A stretch of 64,000 nucleotides of DNA from Ascaris suum (GCA_013433145.1 CM024175.1:1-64000), one strand, 5' to 3'. Counted from the first letter of the stretch, positions 37,996 to 59,200 are shown. A program made the numbers and translations. The notes: generated by a model not told the origin, from the sequence alone.

Positions 37996-40900
37996 TCAGT
38001 TATGCAGTACCACTGAAAAGTAATTCATACATGTGGACGATATTTGAGGTGCTAAATAAAACATTCCAAATAATTCATCTCATTCTAATAGGATGGAAAA
38101 TGCGAAACCTTATTTGCTTCATGAGAGAACTGAGAGTTTATAAGCCCTCCTCGACGACTCCAGACCTATCCAATAAGGACCTAACATTTCTGTTTTAAGG
38201 GAATTTCAAGAACTTTTCATTGGTCTCGACAATCAAGAAAGCAGGTGCCTGGTGGATACATACAAAGATGGGAAGTAAATTTATAGACGTGAAAACATAT
38301 GGTCGAAAAAAAATAAAACCTAATCAACGGGTTAAACAAGAAATGAAATGCAGAACAAACCTGAACGTCAAAGGTCCAATAACACTGAAATGACACGATA
38401 ATGAGAAGTCCTTTGAGTGCAGGATGGCCACACCTGCAGCGCACAGCGTAGAGGTCACTATGCTCGCAGCCAGTCTCAATTAATAACACGCCACAAAACC
38501 ACCACGCTATATCTCTTTCTAAATAAAACTTTACAAGCACGAAATCAGGTATAACAATCATGTGAAAAAAAAAACGCTAATAAAACGTTACTACCAACTC
38601 CTTTTCTAAATTAGTGCCCACATGCTCAACCGACCACCTTCTATGATATTTCCAATCAGCTTTCATATTGATCGCTTTCCGAGTATAGGGACAAGTAAAC
38701 ATTCCCAGAATAAACTTCTCTTTCTTGTGAAGCCAGGATCCGGATTGAATCTGGTGCCGCTTCCGGTCGTAGACGGCACCAGTACCGACGTTTACCCGCA
38801 AAAGAAAGAAAGAAAAGGTTGTACAACCTTTTAACAAACAAACAAACAATGAAAAACAGTTCAAAAATTCTATTCCATTATTACAACTCGTTGTATTTTA
38901 ATAAACCTTTAACAGTAAACACTGTGCTATCAATAAAATATACTGCTAATCGTTCTTACCCGATGCGACATATAGCTTTAGAAAATAATCGCTAAACTAT
39001 ACCACAAAATAAGCCGTTTAGAATCACTTTCATCATAGCTCAATTTTATATAATACGGTTATTTTCATGACAATTTTAAATATCTTATAGAAATCGACTT
39101 GTTCACGGTTGAAAGAAATGTTTGTTCGTAGAATTTCAATCATCTGCATACTTAATTAGCATTTACGCTGCCATATTAGTCACTTCGTTGAACATCAAAT
39201 ATAAAATGATAAAATAGTAGCCTATGGTGTAGTAATATTTTCACCTATGTAATTTCTTCAGTTTCAACGAATCTATACAGAAAATGCAAAGTGTCATAAG
39301 CACATCTATTAATTTACTTCAATAATTTATCTGTTAATTTACTTCTCATCAATATTAATATTTTCATAATATATAAGAATCTGTTCCAGTGACAACTGAA
39401 TTACATAATATGTTTGCTCAATAAAATAAACTATCTATTTATTTGCGTCATCGAAATTCAACAAATGAAGGTAAATTTCTATGGAAACTTAGATGTGCAC
39501 ATGACAAAAATTTACTATGTTAATTTAAATTCTGCTCGAGGTGTGATTAAGACTAGTATTATTGATTCACTAATCAGTCACCGCCGATAGAATATCCCTT
39601 GGTTGCTAACAATAGCATCTGATTTTGGACCAACTCACAACGACTGTCGGAATCGAATTTCACCCAAGTCTAGCTCAGGTTTAAACCTATGACAATATGG
39701 CGATGGATTAAATCCGATCCCGATCAGATGACTGCTTCTAACTCAATCGGAGCTAGGAATGATTTAACAAAGTTCGAGCATCTCTTAGAGTCAACCTCTT
39801 CCTGAAAAAATGACGATGAAAGAATTAGTACTCAGAGAAACTACAAATGTTGATGAATAAACTGCAGGTGTTGGCGATTGGGAATACAGGTATAACAAAC
39901 ATTATGCGCATAATAGCATCCTTAAAAATTCTATCATTGCACATACTTCACTCTTCTTTATATTTATTTTATTCTACAGACCAGTATTACCATAAGAAAT
40001 GTAGTATTTTTATACGAGAAATGAAAGACTTCTCCTATTTTCACCTCCGTAATGAGAGCACCGAGACATTTATATCTTAGATTTTTTTTATTAAGAACTA
40101 TTTAACTGAATGGTTTTTGAGGACGCTAAACACGAACAGTGGTTATATTTTCATTGCGACCCTTCCCAAAACTATTGGTCATTGGCATTAGGGAGGGGGA
40201 AGGAAGCAGGGAAGGTTAAAAGTCCTGGCGGTAGTGGCTGCTGAAAGCAATCTCGATGTTCGTGTTCATTGTGTCCAAAAAATCACCAAAGCGATTCCGG
40301 TGCAAATTTCACGAAAAAATTCTTGGAATTTCCAGTCAAGCGCACTGATTGAAAAACCAGAAAAAATATACCGGATAGGTGTCCGAGAAACCAGAAAAAG
40401 ATACAGTGGATAAGTGTTTACAACGAATAAAAAAAACTAGAAAGTCTAGATGGCTGCCAAGAAAATTGGCGATCTATGAATAAATGAAACAATATGGATT
40501 CAAGTGCACAAAGATGCCCATCCTTGCATATTAATTCCAGCGGCATAATATACTAAAGTAAAAAAATTTTAATCAATAGATCGGCTAAGAAAATGCCCAT
40601 GAGGCCATCAAGAAGCTTTTGAGACATATTTTCTTTGCAGATATGGGTATCTGTGCAAAAAAAGAATTAAACAATGCACTCAAATATTGAGCTTATAAAT
40701 GATATTCTTGAGATGCTCTTCAAAGTTTCGGCTACTTTCGACTAAAAAAAATTACATCTGAACGTTATCGATAATCAGCACGCTAGAAGCATTGTTTCCT
40801 CTTCTTTATACCCGTTTCTAAACGGTGAAAGTACTCGTATTTACTTACCAATATCCAAGTCTAGGTCAAGTCGGATCATGGCCGCGACCAGGATCAGAAC

Positions 40901-41697
40901 TGAGTTTAAATCGTAGCCATAGGAAAATGGATTCCAACGAGTTGAGATGAAGGGTGATCACATGACCAGGACCGGTTTTAGCGATCACTATTTTTTCGGG
41001 ACTATCACTTCCAAGTATAAATTGCATGTATTATCTACGGGTATTAGTACAAACACGAGTATATAGATGAGAAGAAAACACCTTATGCACCAAAAACTTC
41101 ACAAAGGACATAAAAAATAAAAGGAATAGTCTTTCATGCTGACCTGTCGGGAAAATACCCCATCACGTCGAATTGAATGAAACGAAAATGGCAAAGAGAG
41201 CAGAAGAGGAGTGTAGTGAAAATAGCTCATGTTAAAGAAAGCAGAGAAAATAGAGACACTGTGCGAATACTCAGCATCGTTGCCTCTGCAGCGTTATCAA
41301 CTCACCAACACTCCTTATCTGTTAAACTCTACACCTGCAGCATTTATCTCTAACGACAAGAAATGAACGACTTTATAATATAATATAGTCGGACTTCCCA
41401 TCGTTTATTTTCAGGGGATTTTATGGTTAATTAATTTACTCATACTTATTTCCTGTGGTGTCTCCCATCTTATTGTTTTATTTCAACGTTTCCCGAAGTG
41501 TGGGAAACACACAAAAATATGTTAGTGTGAAAAAATTACTGGTAGCTCACAAAATAGAGTAGTTCGCTAATATAAACTGCCCATAAAATAGCAACGAAGT
41601 AGTAAGCGTTCACAAAAGTAAACACTAAAAATAATTCCCGTCTGAACTGTTGTGCTCGATCCAGTTCGTTGATCTCCAAAACAAGAAATTGTGCCAT
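37785..41697 (-). CDS. Hypothetical small multi-pass membrane protein
   Basis: I do not recognise this gene. The best-supported minus-strand pieces are three. The candidate first exon, 41551-41697, has its ATG at 41695-41697; it codes 49 residues ending in a long hydrophobic segment, with a GTGAGC donor in phase 0. An internal exon at 38361-38518 has acceptor TTTATTTAG and donor GTTTGT, and codes 'DIAWWFCGVLLIETGC', then 'RCRCGHPALKGLLIIVSF'. The terminal exon, 37785-37856, has acceptor AATACAG, and reads 'SGKFKLQKIE...AFEQH' to TGA. The last two exons join in phase 0. A GC-rich block at 38580-38830 may hold another exon, but no clean acceptor was seen. The assignment of all pieces to one gene is inference. 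Confidence 0.4.
37929..37993. repeat. (TA)n microsatellite
   Basis: About 65 bp of TA repeats just upstream, in the direction of transcription, of the terminal exon at 37785-37856. Confidence 0.95.
38813..38832. repeat. Perfect 20 bp palindrome
   Basis: AAAAGGTTGTACAACCTTTT equals its own reverse complement. It sits at the edge of a GC-rich block inside the hypothetical membrane-protein locus. It is too symmetric and spacer-free to be a typical terminator; it may be chance, a binding site or a scar of an inverted repeat. Confidence 0.9.
38835..41550. other. Presumed intron or intergenic DNA, nothing recognised
   Basis: AT-rich sequence between the candidate first exon at 41551 and the block near 38.8 kb. 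No exon with agreeing splice sites was found. Confidence 0.4.
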
Positions 41698-41699
41698 TA

Positions 41700-44420
41700 T
41701 AGGACGATCAGGTAGCAGGCACAACTATGCGGGGTTTGGATGGTCGTTTCGTGTGAAATGACCTGATTTTTCCATAAAACAATGACAGGTGCTCACACCT
41801 CTACTCTGGCTCATTGTTTTAGCACGAAGATATGTTGAAAACGATCGCAAACGTTTTCCGCCTCTTTATGCAAACAGTTTTCAGTCCGAAAATAGCACAC
41901 ATTTACGACAAAGTGGTGATGTTCCCGAGTTTTTTCGGAAACTTATTTGGTATGTGGACGACAGATCGTAAGAGGCAACGAGGGAGGGGTTACAAGTGCA
42001 GAGGTGAACGATATGATCTTCAAGGTCAAGCGTAAATGACGATGTGGTCACACCTTATAGGTGAACGAGGAAAAAATTGCAAATGATGAAAGATGAAAGT
42101 CAGATTTGGTGGAGGTAAGTGGATGACGAAGGCAATACAATAATAAGAGGATCTAGTAAAACAGAACGTTCGAATCGCTAAGCAAGACGGGTGAAGAAGT
42201 AGGCAAAATGCATGCAACAAAGGTGCTCCTCGGAGCAACACAGTGACTCATTGCCACCACAAAAAACGATGCAATGATCAAACAAGCAAGCGAATACATA
42301 CATATACACACTTCTACGGTGACATCGCTTAGTGCCAGCTCATTGTTTTTTCTTTACCACCCACCACTTCGGCAAACATTCATTCTCACTACACCAACAG
42401 CTAGCTAGCTTGAGCTTGACGTACACCATAATCGTAGTCTTTCATCAAATTCTGTATGTCATGGAATCGGGTATTCGATAGAATTGACCTGATCGCTTCA
42501 CTCAACAAATAATCACAGGATACACTAAAACTGTATTCGACGATCTTCCAATTGAATAGGGAAAAAATGACGTTGGGAATTTTATGACCAAACGGGTTCG
42601 ATAAGTTGAATCCTAATAAATTAACCCATAAGCGACAAATTATTGCGCAATAAAATTGAGCGATTTTATCAACAAAAATTTTAAAAAAATAAAAAAATAA
42701 CCAAATGAAGCGAGTTGCTGTTATGAAACGATACACCGACGAAATGTAGTGATGAATGAATGAGGTATGTTGACCTCATCGAACACTGTAACGGTAGACA
42801 GCGTAATGATAAATACCGTATCATTTAAGCAAATTCTAACAAAATGAACTATTTCAGATTGTTTTTAGCATTTCAGTATTCATGAATATTTCGTTTCGTA
42901 ATTTTGTTTTTCTCGTAATTAATCAAAATATAATCGTGACAACCGACTGTTCTAAGATTTAAATGAGACAAATGCAAATTTTTCCAGCTTACTCGTTAAT
43001 AATTTTCCATCAATCATTACCTCATTTTAAAATATTGCTCTGCAACGAAAAAAAACATTGCATTCATCAAAAGGATTAAATTTGCATAATATTTTATAAT
43101 CGAATAATTGCATATTGTAAATTGTAAAGCAATATCTGTGTTCATCAGATGATGCAACGCTTATCAATGTTTGATAATGCTGCAAACAACCTGGAAAAAA
43201 AAGTATAGCCGCCATTTTGAATATTGAGTGGAAAATTCCGCATTGGTGTTCATCGAGATCTGTTATTTCAGCTAAAGAATATCGAACACCTTCGAAATTC
43301 TTCAAATTTTGCAAGTATGATTTCCCGATCATCTCTTTAGCACAATAACCCAGAAAATATTAGCAAAAAATGCGAAGTCGTCGAAATTGACAATAATCAA
43401 CGGATGCTTGTGTTGAAAGTTGAAATATGCAAATTTGATGAGCGCGATTAATTAGACAATAAAATAGACAAACAATTCGGGTTGGTGTGAGAAGCGAGTA
43501 GGTGAATTCATCGCTTAAACACTATCACAATTCACGTGCAAATTATTGATCCATGGAAATATACGCACAAATATAACGCAACATCTAAATGAAGAATTTA
43601 TCAGCTCAATAGGAAATAAACCAACATAATATCAAAAGCTTTGCAGAAATAAATTTTAAAAAAAATGCAACAACATGAAATAATTAAATAATAAAACCAA
43701 AATAAATTAAGCAGAGAATAACTCTCTGATAGTGAAAAAGGAAATGCCCATATCGTATAAAACACACCTCATTCTTGAAAAAATGAAATACGTTTGTACA
43801 GGAAGACTGAAATCAATATGTGGTCTTCAAGTTTTATAATGGTCCACCAACGATCAGCGAATATTACTACTGGTAAACACCGCATATCCTATCATCATGA
43901 CAGCATTCAGCATTTCTGGATTTTATCCTAGCGCTCAAGGTAGCGTAAATTTTGGCTAGGAGATGAGCGAATTTTTTGGAAGGAAAAAGATGGAAAAGTA
44001 AATGACACCATATTCATCAAGAAGTCATAGTCGAGAATTTCGAAATTTCCCTAATTACTGGAGATCATTACCTTATAATGTGAATACTTTTTATAGTTTA
44101 ACATAATATGCTGAAGTGTTGAAAAAAAAACGAAAGATATCATCACTAAACATTCGATACCTATCATTCGAAGTACCTGCTAATTAGTTCAGGTATGCAT
44201 GATACTATCATCATCAAGTGCTTCATACAATAGAGATTTCTATAATAGTTACAAAAACAAATGACAAGTAAAAAAGAATGAAAATTCTAACAAATAACCA
44301 ACACCACTTCAAATCTCAAAGACAAGTAATAAACAGAAGTGAGTGTAAACGTTACACAACTGTAAAGCATCATTATGTCCCGCTGAACTTCCACAAACCT
44401 AAAAAAAACGCGAAAGGGGC
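41700..44420. other. Poorly resolved region with weak minus-strand open frames
   Basis: Minus-strand frames at 42401-42736 (ending 'KDYDYGVRQAQAS') and around 43230-43310 ('SLAEITDLDEHQCGIFHSI') look faintly protein-like. Some acceptor-like TTTAG sites are nearby. They could be 3' exons of the gene represented by the exon at 44425-44583, but no consistent chain of splice sites was found. Confidence 0.25.
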
Positions 44421-44424
44421 TCAC

Positions 44425-44583
44425 TTCCATCTGGTGGATTTCAGGATGCAATAGTGCCGCAGGGTAAGAATTTCTTGGACAAGTCAAACTTTCCACACTT
44501 CCATAAGGGCGTATAGTCACCGTCTCAGCCTTTCGCATTCCAATGTGACAGGAATAATCGGCTTCCTGATTCTCAAAGGAACG
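44425..44583 (-). CDS. Exon of an unidentified gene downstream of vps-35
   Basis: A 159 bp open block flanked by acceptor GTTTTTTAG and donor GTGAGC. It codes 53 residues, including 'SCHIGMRKAETVTIRPYGSV' and 'CPRNSYPAALLHPEIHQME'. It is GC-richer than its flanks and has sharp edges, so it is likely a real exon. The family is not recognised. It lies about 530 bp downstream of the VPS35 stop on the same strand, a spacing that in nematodes can indicate an operon partner. An internal ATG (the M of GMRK) could be the start if the acceptor is a trans-splice site. Confidence 0.5.
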
Positions 44584-44589
44584 CTAAAA

Positions 44590-45109
44590 AACAAGTACTT
44601 CATTAGGCGAAGCTAAGCGCTTTGGTCCCAAGAAATCATCCTGCAAAATGAATAGCCTGGCTGATGTTCACCTGAACCAATGCAAGGCGCTCGAAACTCT
44701 TTAACATATAAACAGCAAAATAAAAGTAGATTTCTTTCAAGAATGCAAAAATTTTGACACTGATAGCCGACGAATATTTGTATCAGGCCAACAATTTTTT
44801 CATATCCTTCATTGATTTATACCCCTTATTCTCCCATTTATATTCAAATCCTCGAAGGTTCGATTAAAATGGGTAAAATTGAGGGCGAGAGTAGAACTGA
44901 TTCCTTCCTATAAGCAAAAGGAAAACATGACAAACAGCAAACACATATAGGAACACCCTACCCTTTCTCCCCTTCCAGGTTCTCCCAAATTACCAATCTG
45001 ATGCCCATACTCACTCTTCCTTTCCTATCCTTCATCCCCCCCCCCTCCCCCACCCCCTTAAACTACACCTTCTGAGCAATATTCACACGTAATCCATTTG
45101 AAAAGAACA
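44590..45109. other. Spacer between vps-35 and the downstream exon
   Basis: Short acceptor- and donor-like strings near 44620-44730 enclose small open frames. The resulting introns would be about 31 nt or less, too short to trust. A C-rich tract lies at 45035-45058. Confidence 0.4.
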
Positions 45110-52613
<7,504 letters not shown>

Positions 52614-52619
52614 CTATAG

Positions 52620-53203
52620 GGCAATAGTTCTTAACAATATCAGATACTATGAAAGCTGTTTCCACTCAATAATGAAGTACATCTTACATGCGGTATTTCT
52701 TACAAAGCAATTTTAGATTAAGCAATCTTATCCAGCATGTACCTAAGGGGATAGGAAAGTGGGAAACTTTGGGAAACAAGATGGGGAACTCTTCCCTTCG
52801 AAGAGCTATTGTACATAGAAGGAGTTTTTCCGCTCGGCTCATTTTATTAAAGTTGCGCTAGGGATATGTATAAGTAGTGCGAAACCATAAGCATGACAGA
52901 CAACGAAGTAAACGACCGTTCGGTCGACGTTTCATTAAATAGGCAAGTTTCTTCCCTGGCCAAGTGATCAAACCATCGATCACTAGATTTAGTTTTGATA
53001 AATATGGATTTGCAAGAAGGATTAAAAACGCCGACGTATACGTGTGATCCTTTCATCTCGAAACACGACCGTTTGAATTTTCGTTTCACTTTCTGAAGTC
53101 CGCACTCTCTCTAGCATGCTGGATCTACCGCATTTTATTTATTTTTGGCTATGAAATAGACGAATTTAATAGCAGCACTTCTAGTCATAACCCTCGCTCC
53201 CAG
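52620..53203. other. Junction between divergent genes, no VPS35 exon found
   Basis: Minus-strand exons coding the VPS35 N-terminal half would be expected from here upstream. The only long minus-strand frame (52847-53089) does not resemble VPS35. The region would also have to hold the promoter of the plus-strand coiled-coil gene. Confidence 0.5.
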
Positions 53204-56200
53204 CAATCAGTACTGATGCAGAATGACTTAAACGCGATTCGTAAAGAAATTGCTCCTTCTCTTTCCCCATTTGTTCATATACCACCATGTTCATATACCA
53301 CCATGTGCACGGAGGCGAAACTGACTGAGAAATGTGAACGTCTTTGTGAGCGTGTGCGTCAATCAGGCATCGATCAAAATACAATCAGAGAGCAACGATC
53401 CACCATCAAGTTTCTTCAGGTTAGTGGCATTTATTTGTGTATTGGGCTATCAAAGGGAGCATGGGAAGGCAGGTAGCGGGGAGTTAGATGTTACCCTTCC
53501 ATTGGAATAACTGAAAAAAACTATCGAATGCTTGTGGATTTTTTCGAAATTTTTGATTTTCCTGAAATATTTACTTTTCCTTTGAAAAAGTTGCAAAATA
53601 ATTTTATTCAAGCCTTTTATTTGAATTTTTCATTATTTTTACTCAAAGTAAAATTTTCAGTTATTCATGCAAAACCTTATTGGTGATTTCTAGACGTCTA
53701 GGTGATTCGAAAAAAATATTTGAGAGGTGCCACGTTGAAAGGTTGTGTTCATGTTTTCTGTTGGTTTCTCATTTCCGTAAATAAATAAGAGAGTCGAACA
53801 GTGAGCACTTTCTTCTCATTTCACTATCTCTAAAGATGAAAATATACAAAGAAATCAGTTGGAAATGAAATCTGAATATATTTTTAGTTGTTTCCGAATA
53901 ATTTCGCCTCTCAGTTTGTCTAAAATTTTATCTGCCCACAAGATGATGCCTAGCTAATTCCTTTTCCGATTCCATCCCTTATTCCCTTTTATTTACTTAC
54001 TCAGTCATTATTATTATTATTTATTATTCACGTATTTATTCGCGAATAATTTTTTTTCGCGAAATATCAAGTGAATAAGTTTGGAACTTGACGCTCAGTA
54101 AGTTTCAGGCTGATCTACAAGCATGTCAACAGAGGCTGGCACTTTCTGAAGGGAAGTTGGCCGATATGCAAAATAAACTCTATAATGTCCACGATTACGA
54201 CAGTTTGAAAGAAGAGAACATGAAATTGAGGTTTGAGGTGTGATCTTATTGAACGTTGATATTTTTTCTGTGTATCCTTTAATGAAAGAGATTTGCATAA
54301 TCAAAATATTTGGTTGTAACTTTTTAAATTTTTAGTGAAGGAATTTTTCTCGTTGAAAAAACATCTACCGTTGCATTTATTTCCATTTTTTTCGAAAATT
54401 TCTAACGCCAACTATATTGTTGACGACTGTCGAAGTCAGTGAACCTTCATCTCTTATCATTCGTGAACGTAGACATGGTGATGTACCTAGCGCATTGTTA
54501 ATACCTTTAAGGAAATAAAGACGCATTGATGTGGAGAGGAGACTATTCACGCCCAATTCTAGTATGTCCGTTGAACAGTCGTATTGTCTGTAACATTTCT
54601 GCTCCGTATAGATCCATTTCGGTCAGGAAAATATTCGCAGTATTCAGAACACCCAACTTTTCTTAACGGATGAATAAAAAGAATTTTGCTTCTTGTTAAC
54701 ATGCATTGGCAGCTTTAACGCAACTGATTTTTACTCTCTAGTTGCCGCTATCACTTGAGACCGGATGTGTAGGTACTAATTTTTTGATGAAAGAAGCGGG
54801 GCACTAATTAACAAGTATTCGGAGTTGAAGTGACTGTATTTGTCCCTATATGATCGTCAATGTGCATTTAAACGTTTTACCTTGAATCCTGAAATGATGG
54901 GATTAACAGCACTGAAATCGAAACCGTAATATGCTCATATCCTGATTCAGAATCTTTTGTTGACACTTGACTACTGTGTTTGAGGAGAAGTGGAAAAATA
55001 TCGGCAGTTTGTTTTCCGGTGGATAGTCTTTAATCCTCTCCGCATATTTCAATGGCAAAACTTATTTTTAATTTTAGCACGTACTTGATCCTTTTTTATT
55101 CATTCGGACCACTTCATTACCTAGGATGTTCCTTTCTTTGTATAGGTGAAAGTTTTGATGCGGTTATCGATCATTATTTTGAGCCATTAAAACTAATTGC
55201 TGATATAAATCTGGGAGATGATAGGAGGTGGTGTGGATATCAGATTATTCTGGACGGGAGATTTGCGCACTTTTTTCGAACTCTTGGGAAAGGATGGGTC
55301 TTTATTCAATTAGTAACGGTGAAACGAATAAGAAGAATCTTATAAATGGTCCGGTGAGATGAAAAGTTTCTCTAGTTGTTGATTGGTTGAGCTCTATGGG
55401 TTAGGTGGGTGATGAATTGTTGGATTGTCGAGTGATAGGTCAGCAAAGAACGTTTTCATTTGGCGATGTTACTCGTAAATGAAACGAATTTTTTTCCCAG
55501 ATTGAAAACGGTGTCACAGCCGAACGTTTAAAAGCGAAGGAAGTTGAGGTGGCGAATCTTGAGCGACGTTTGAAACTAGTGGAAGAAGCAGCCATTCTAC
55601 GAGTTCGCGAGCTCAATCTGCAGCTCAAGCTTGTGGTGTCAAACTTATTTGTATTTATAATATGTGTGAAACAAAAAAAATTCGTCTTTGCTAGTATAGC
55701 AGAAAAAGCTGTGATGAATGACTGGACGGAAAAGACAAATTGGGGCCATTCGGAACGGATGTGTTGCCAACTCACCTTGTCTCCTCCCTTAGATTCATCT
55801 TCAAATATTTTTCTTTAGAGCGGTGTTTTTGAAAATTATATTTTTACACTGTGGGCCTAAATCGTGTGTGTGATAGTATCACTTTATGATATCGTTGGTA
55901 TGAATGCTATCGGTTTTGAGGTGTGCGAGGTATTACTTTCAAAGGTTTGCGGGAGTGGGAACTTTTCTTTATTTTTTTCCCATCCTACTTCCCCTCGTGA
56001 AAGCGCCGATACTCTATCGAATGTTGACTTGGAGGCATTCTATTTACTATTTGGGTTGACGGTTGTGTGATAAGAAGGGATGGGGTTACCCATCTCAGTT
56101 CTGTGATCGCTAATTGGTGGGGATGTTATTTTGAAACATTCGGTTCAATAACTTTTCATATAGAATGATGACTCGAAAATGTTCAAAAATGCTAGTTACT

Positions 56201-59200
56201 TTTACCTATTAATGCTGATGTGAGTTATACCTCTTGAACACAGGTGAGTAATAACTGCACTGTGTAGTTGTAATAATTAATTTCTTAGGAGTAATTTCGG
56301 AAATAAATATAACTGATGTATTATTAGGCCGATAAGTTGGAAAAGAAATCGGCCGAGTGTCGCAGATATCGTCTATCGAATCCACCAAGCGAGAATGTTG
56401 TTGTTATGCCACCGTCCCGAACCGAACAAAGCAGGTATCTATTTTAAATTTCATTCATATTTTCGTTTGTTGTGAAAGGCTCGATTAGAATTCATCCTGG
56501 ATTATAGGATCGGCGAGAAAATTTGGGAAATATATAGGCCGCATATGTTGTTAATGTAAGCGTATTTATGCAAGTCCACATATAAACGATGTCCGTGATA
56601 TTTTATTACTAAATATAAGCTTGAGGCTATTTCCCTTTCTGCTATTCTCCTAATGATTTAAATGTAAATAATGGAAGTGAACAAACTTTTGCATTCTTGC
56701 AATGAGATATATATTTAGCCTCATACATCCCATGTTCCCGTTCTGCAATAAGAGAGGGGTGGGGGGGAATGCTATATTTATTGGGTGAAATTCATCTGAA
56801 TTGAATCGTTAATGTGAAGAATAATTTGCAGTAATATATGAAGGAATTATTTTAGACAACAAGCACTTTCACTCTCTGAATCATTGTCTTCGCCCTCAAC
56901 AAATTCATCGTCATCGTTTGACCGTAATTTGCGTAATCGTCTTAAAAATCTTGATCATCTTTCAAAGGTAATTGTTTTTGCATATTTTCTAGAGAATTGT
57001 TGAAGCTATTTTTTGGGGAACTTCTTGAAAATGATTAAGCTTATTAGGTAATTAGGTAGGGCTGTTTTAAAAGGAAGGTTTGAGTTGATGATGGAGGGGA
57101 GACGAAGGGGAAGAGACTGAATGTGATCGCTTAGCTCTTAAGTTTTTACGAAAAGGCAGTGATTTCAATCTTGCTGTTTTCTTCTCTGTCATTTAGTTAT
57201 CTATGAAAGGGGTAGAATGCCACTTACTGTTATAACTTCGTACTAAGCCGTACTCAGAACCGTTTAACCGATGTTTCACCTTACTACTAAAAGAGGTTCC
57301 GTCTAAGGGAGACAAAGTCTTCCCCACCTATTTTTTGAGACCTGCCTCCCCTCCCATCTACTCCCATCCTTCCTACTAGGTAAAAAGGCAGTGAGGTTGC
57401 ATGGGATAGTGCTTTTATCTCATGCCGCCATTAATACGGAAGAAGGGGGAGGGGGCGGCATAGTTTAAATTTTTTCCAAAAGCGGGGTCATCTCATTCCA
57501 GAATGTTAAACGAATCGAGTTGTTGCTGTTGCAAGTAAAGGGGACAGGTGTAGATAAAAAAGACGGATCTCCTGTCATTTGTCCTGTGCGGTGTGAGGGA
57601 CCGGTCCATGATGGTGAGTACTAAGTGGCGCAAAAGTCCATAGCGTAAATGTTCTGGGAAAGTATAAAGCGAAAGAAAAGCAATTACGATACAACTTTAT
57701 TCTGAAGCGAACTAAAAGTCCTGAGGTAACTTTAATTGACCTTTAATTTATTGTTTTTTTCAGCAGTTGGACGTTTCCTTGGAGAAGTATCGGTCGAGAC
57801 GTCATCAACATAGTCGAGTTCATCAGCGGCCATTGTTGACTTCTCATCAGATGAACATGAAAGCAACTGAGCCTCGTCGAAATCACTCAGAGGTTAGAGT
57901 TGCAGTTCCCGAAGTTGTGCAACAAGACGAAGTGGTGGTTCCTGAAGTTATGCGACAAGATGAAGTGGTAGTTCCTGAAGTTATGCCACAAGTTGCACTC
58001 TCTACCTCAGTCAAACCTCTGATGACCTCAACGCCTTTGTCAACAATGGATGAGAAAGTCACAGAAGTGAATGTCGATAGGTTGACACCGCTACACGAAA
58101 CGAGTGCGGAAGCTGCCATGGTCAGTTGATATAGTTGTTCTCGTTTGCAAAGTTTGTGATTGTTACGCTTTTGAAGTTGTCAGGGGTTTCAATGGATGTT
58201 GATAAAACGACGCCGATAGCACGGCGACATTACATGCAACATTCGCTGTGTGGATAAAAGGACGCCGATGGCACTGCAATATTACATGCAGCATTCATTA
58301 TGAGGATTGAAAGCATTGTATCAGATCGAACGGTGACGTCGTTTTTGCCTTATCGAAATGTCCGACCCATTGTAATGTTGGATTGCTGGTTTGGTGAGGT
58401 GAGGCTTTATTCACGTGAGAGTTATAGAAGCGTTCTTGCAAACACGAAAGTCATTTCAATTTCTTATATAAAGGTTTCTTTTCGCAGTGCGGAAAACCTA
58501 TGAATAACGTCAATCCAAAAGGATAGATAGGCAGTTGAAACTAATTGGCAGCAATTTGCATTAATATTCATGTTGCCAAATTCCAATACGAGGGGAGGGT
58601 CGGTTTATTTTTAATTTATTTTTGTTTATTTTATTTTATTTTAAAGCCCCGAAATGGGAAAACATACGAAAGTATCGTTTTCTGGTCGGTACTGGATGGG
58701 ACGCTGGGGAGGGGGAGGGGATTTTTATGAACTGCAATGTCTTATTTTTAGGGGAATAGCACATTTCCACCAATCGCTTTCCCATCGAATAAAACGAAGC
58801 AGAACGATGGAAACAAACTCTCGGAGCAAAGAGGAGAGATTTTACCAAACGCCGATGTGCCGGAGGAAAATAGTTTCGAGCAGAGGCTAAGACGGAGATC
58901 CGAAAGGCTTCGTGCAATGAGTGCTGCCGAAAGCGAACAGGTGAGCACTGTGTTTCAGGTAGTATTGCTTCATCAAAAAGGTTTTTAGATAGGATCAGTG
59001 GTTAGTGATAGAACTCTTTATGTATGTTCTGAACCCATCTTAGGTTGACCACCTGCTCCTGATCATTTGATGTTCATTTTTTCTTTTCGGAACGGTTGAC
59101 CGGTCGGAAACAGCTCTTCGTTCGACCGATTCTGCGGTTTCTACTAGTAAAGATAATCCCAATGAATACCCGCTGAAAATTGGGAAAAAAAAAGAGAGTA

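Noticed and set aside
44594..44730. Very short GT...AG intervals (about 15-31 nt) between small open frames, first considered as the VPS35 last exon
   Set aside because: They are shorter than plausible nematode introns. The exon at 45110-45184 is a far better VPS35 C-terminus (EGIVI, like EGLIL in human).
52847..53089. Minus-strand frame of 80 codons considered as the missing VPS35 exon
   Set aside because: Its translation has no resemblance to VPS35 and lacks a convincing donor in phase with 52613.
55052..55345. 97-codon plus-strand ORF with a leader-like start in an intron of the coiled-coil gene
   Set aside because: Flanking exons splice cleanly across it, and no codon bias or family signature was seen.
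58636..58948. Minus-strand frames opposite exon 7 of the coiled-coil gene
   Set aside because: Antisense shadows of a well-supported exon.
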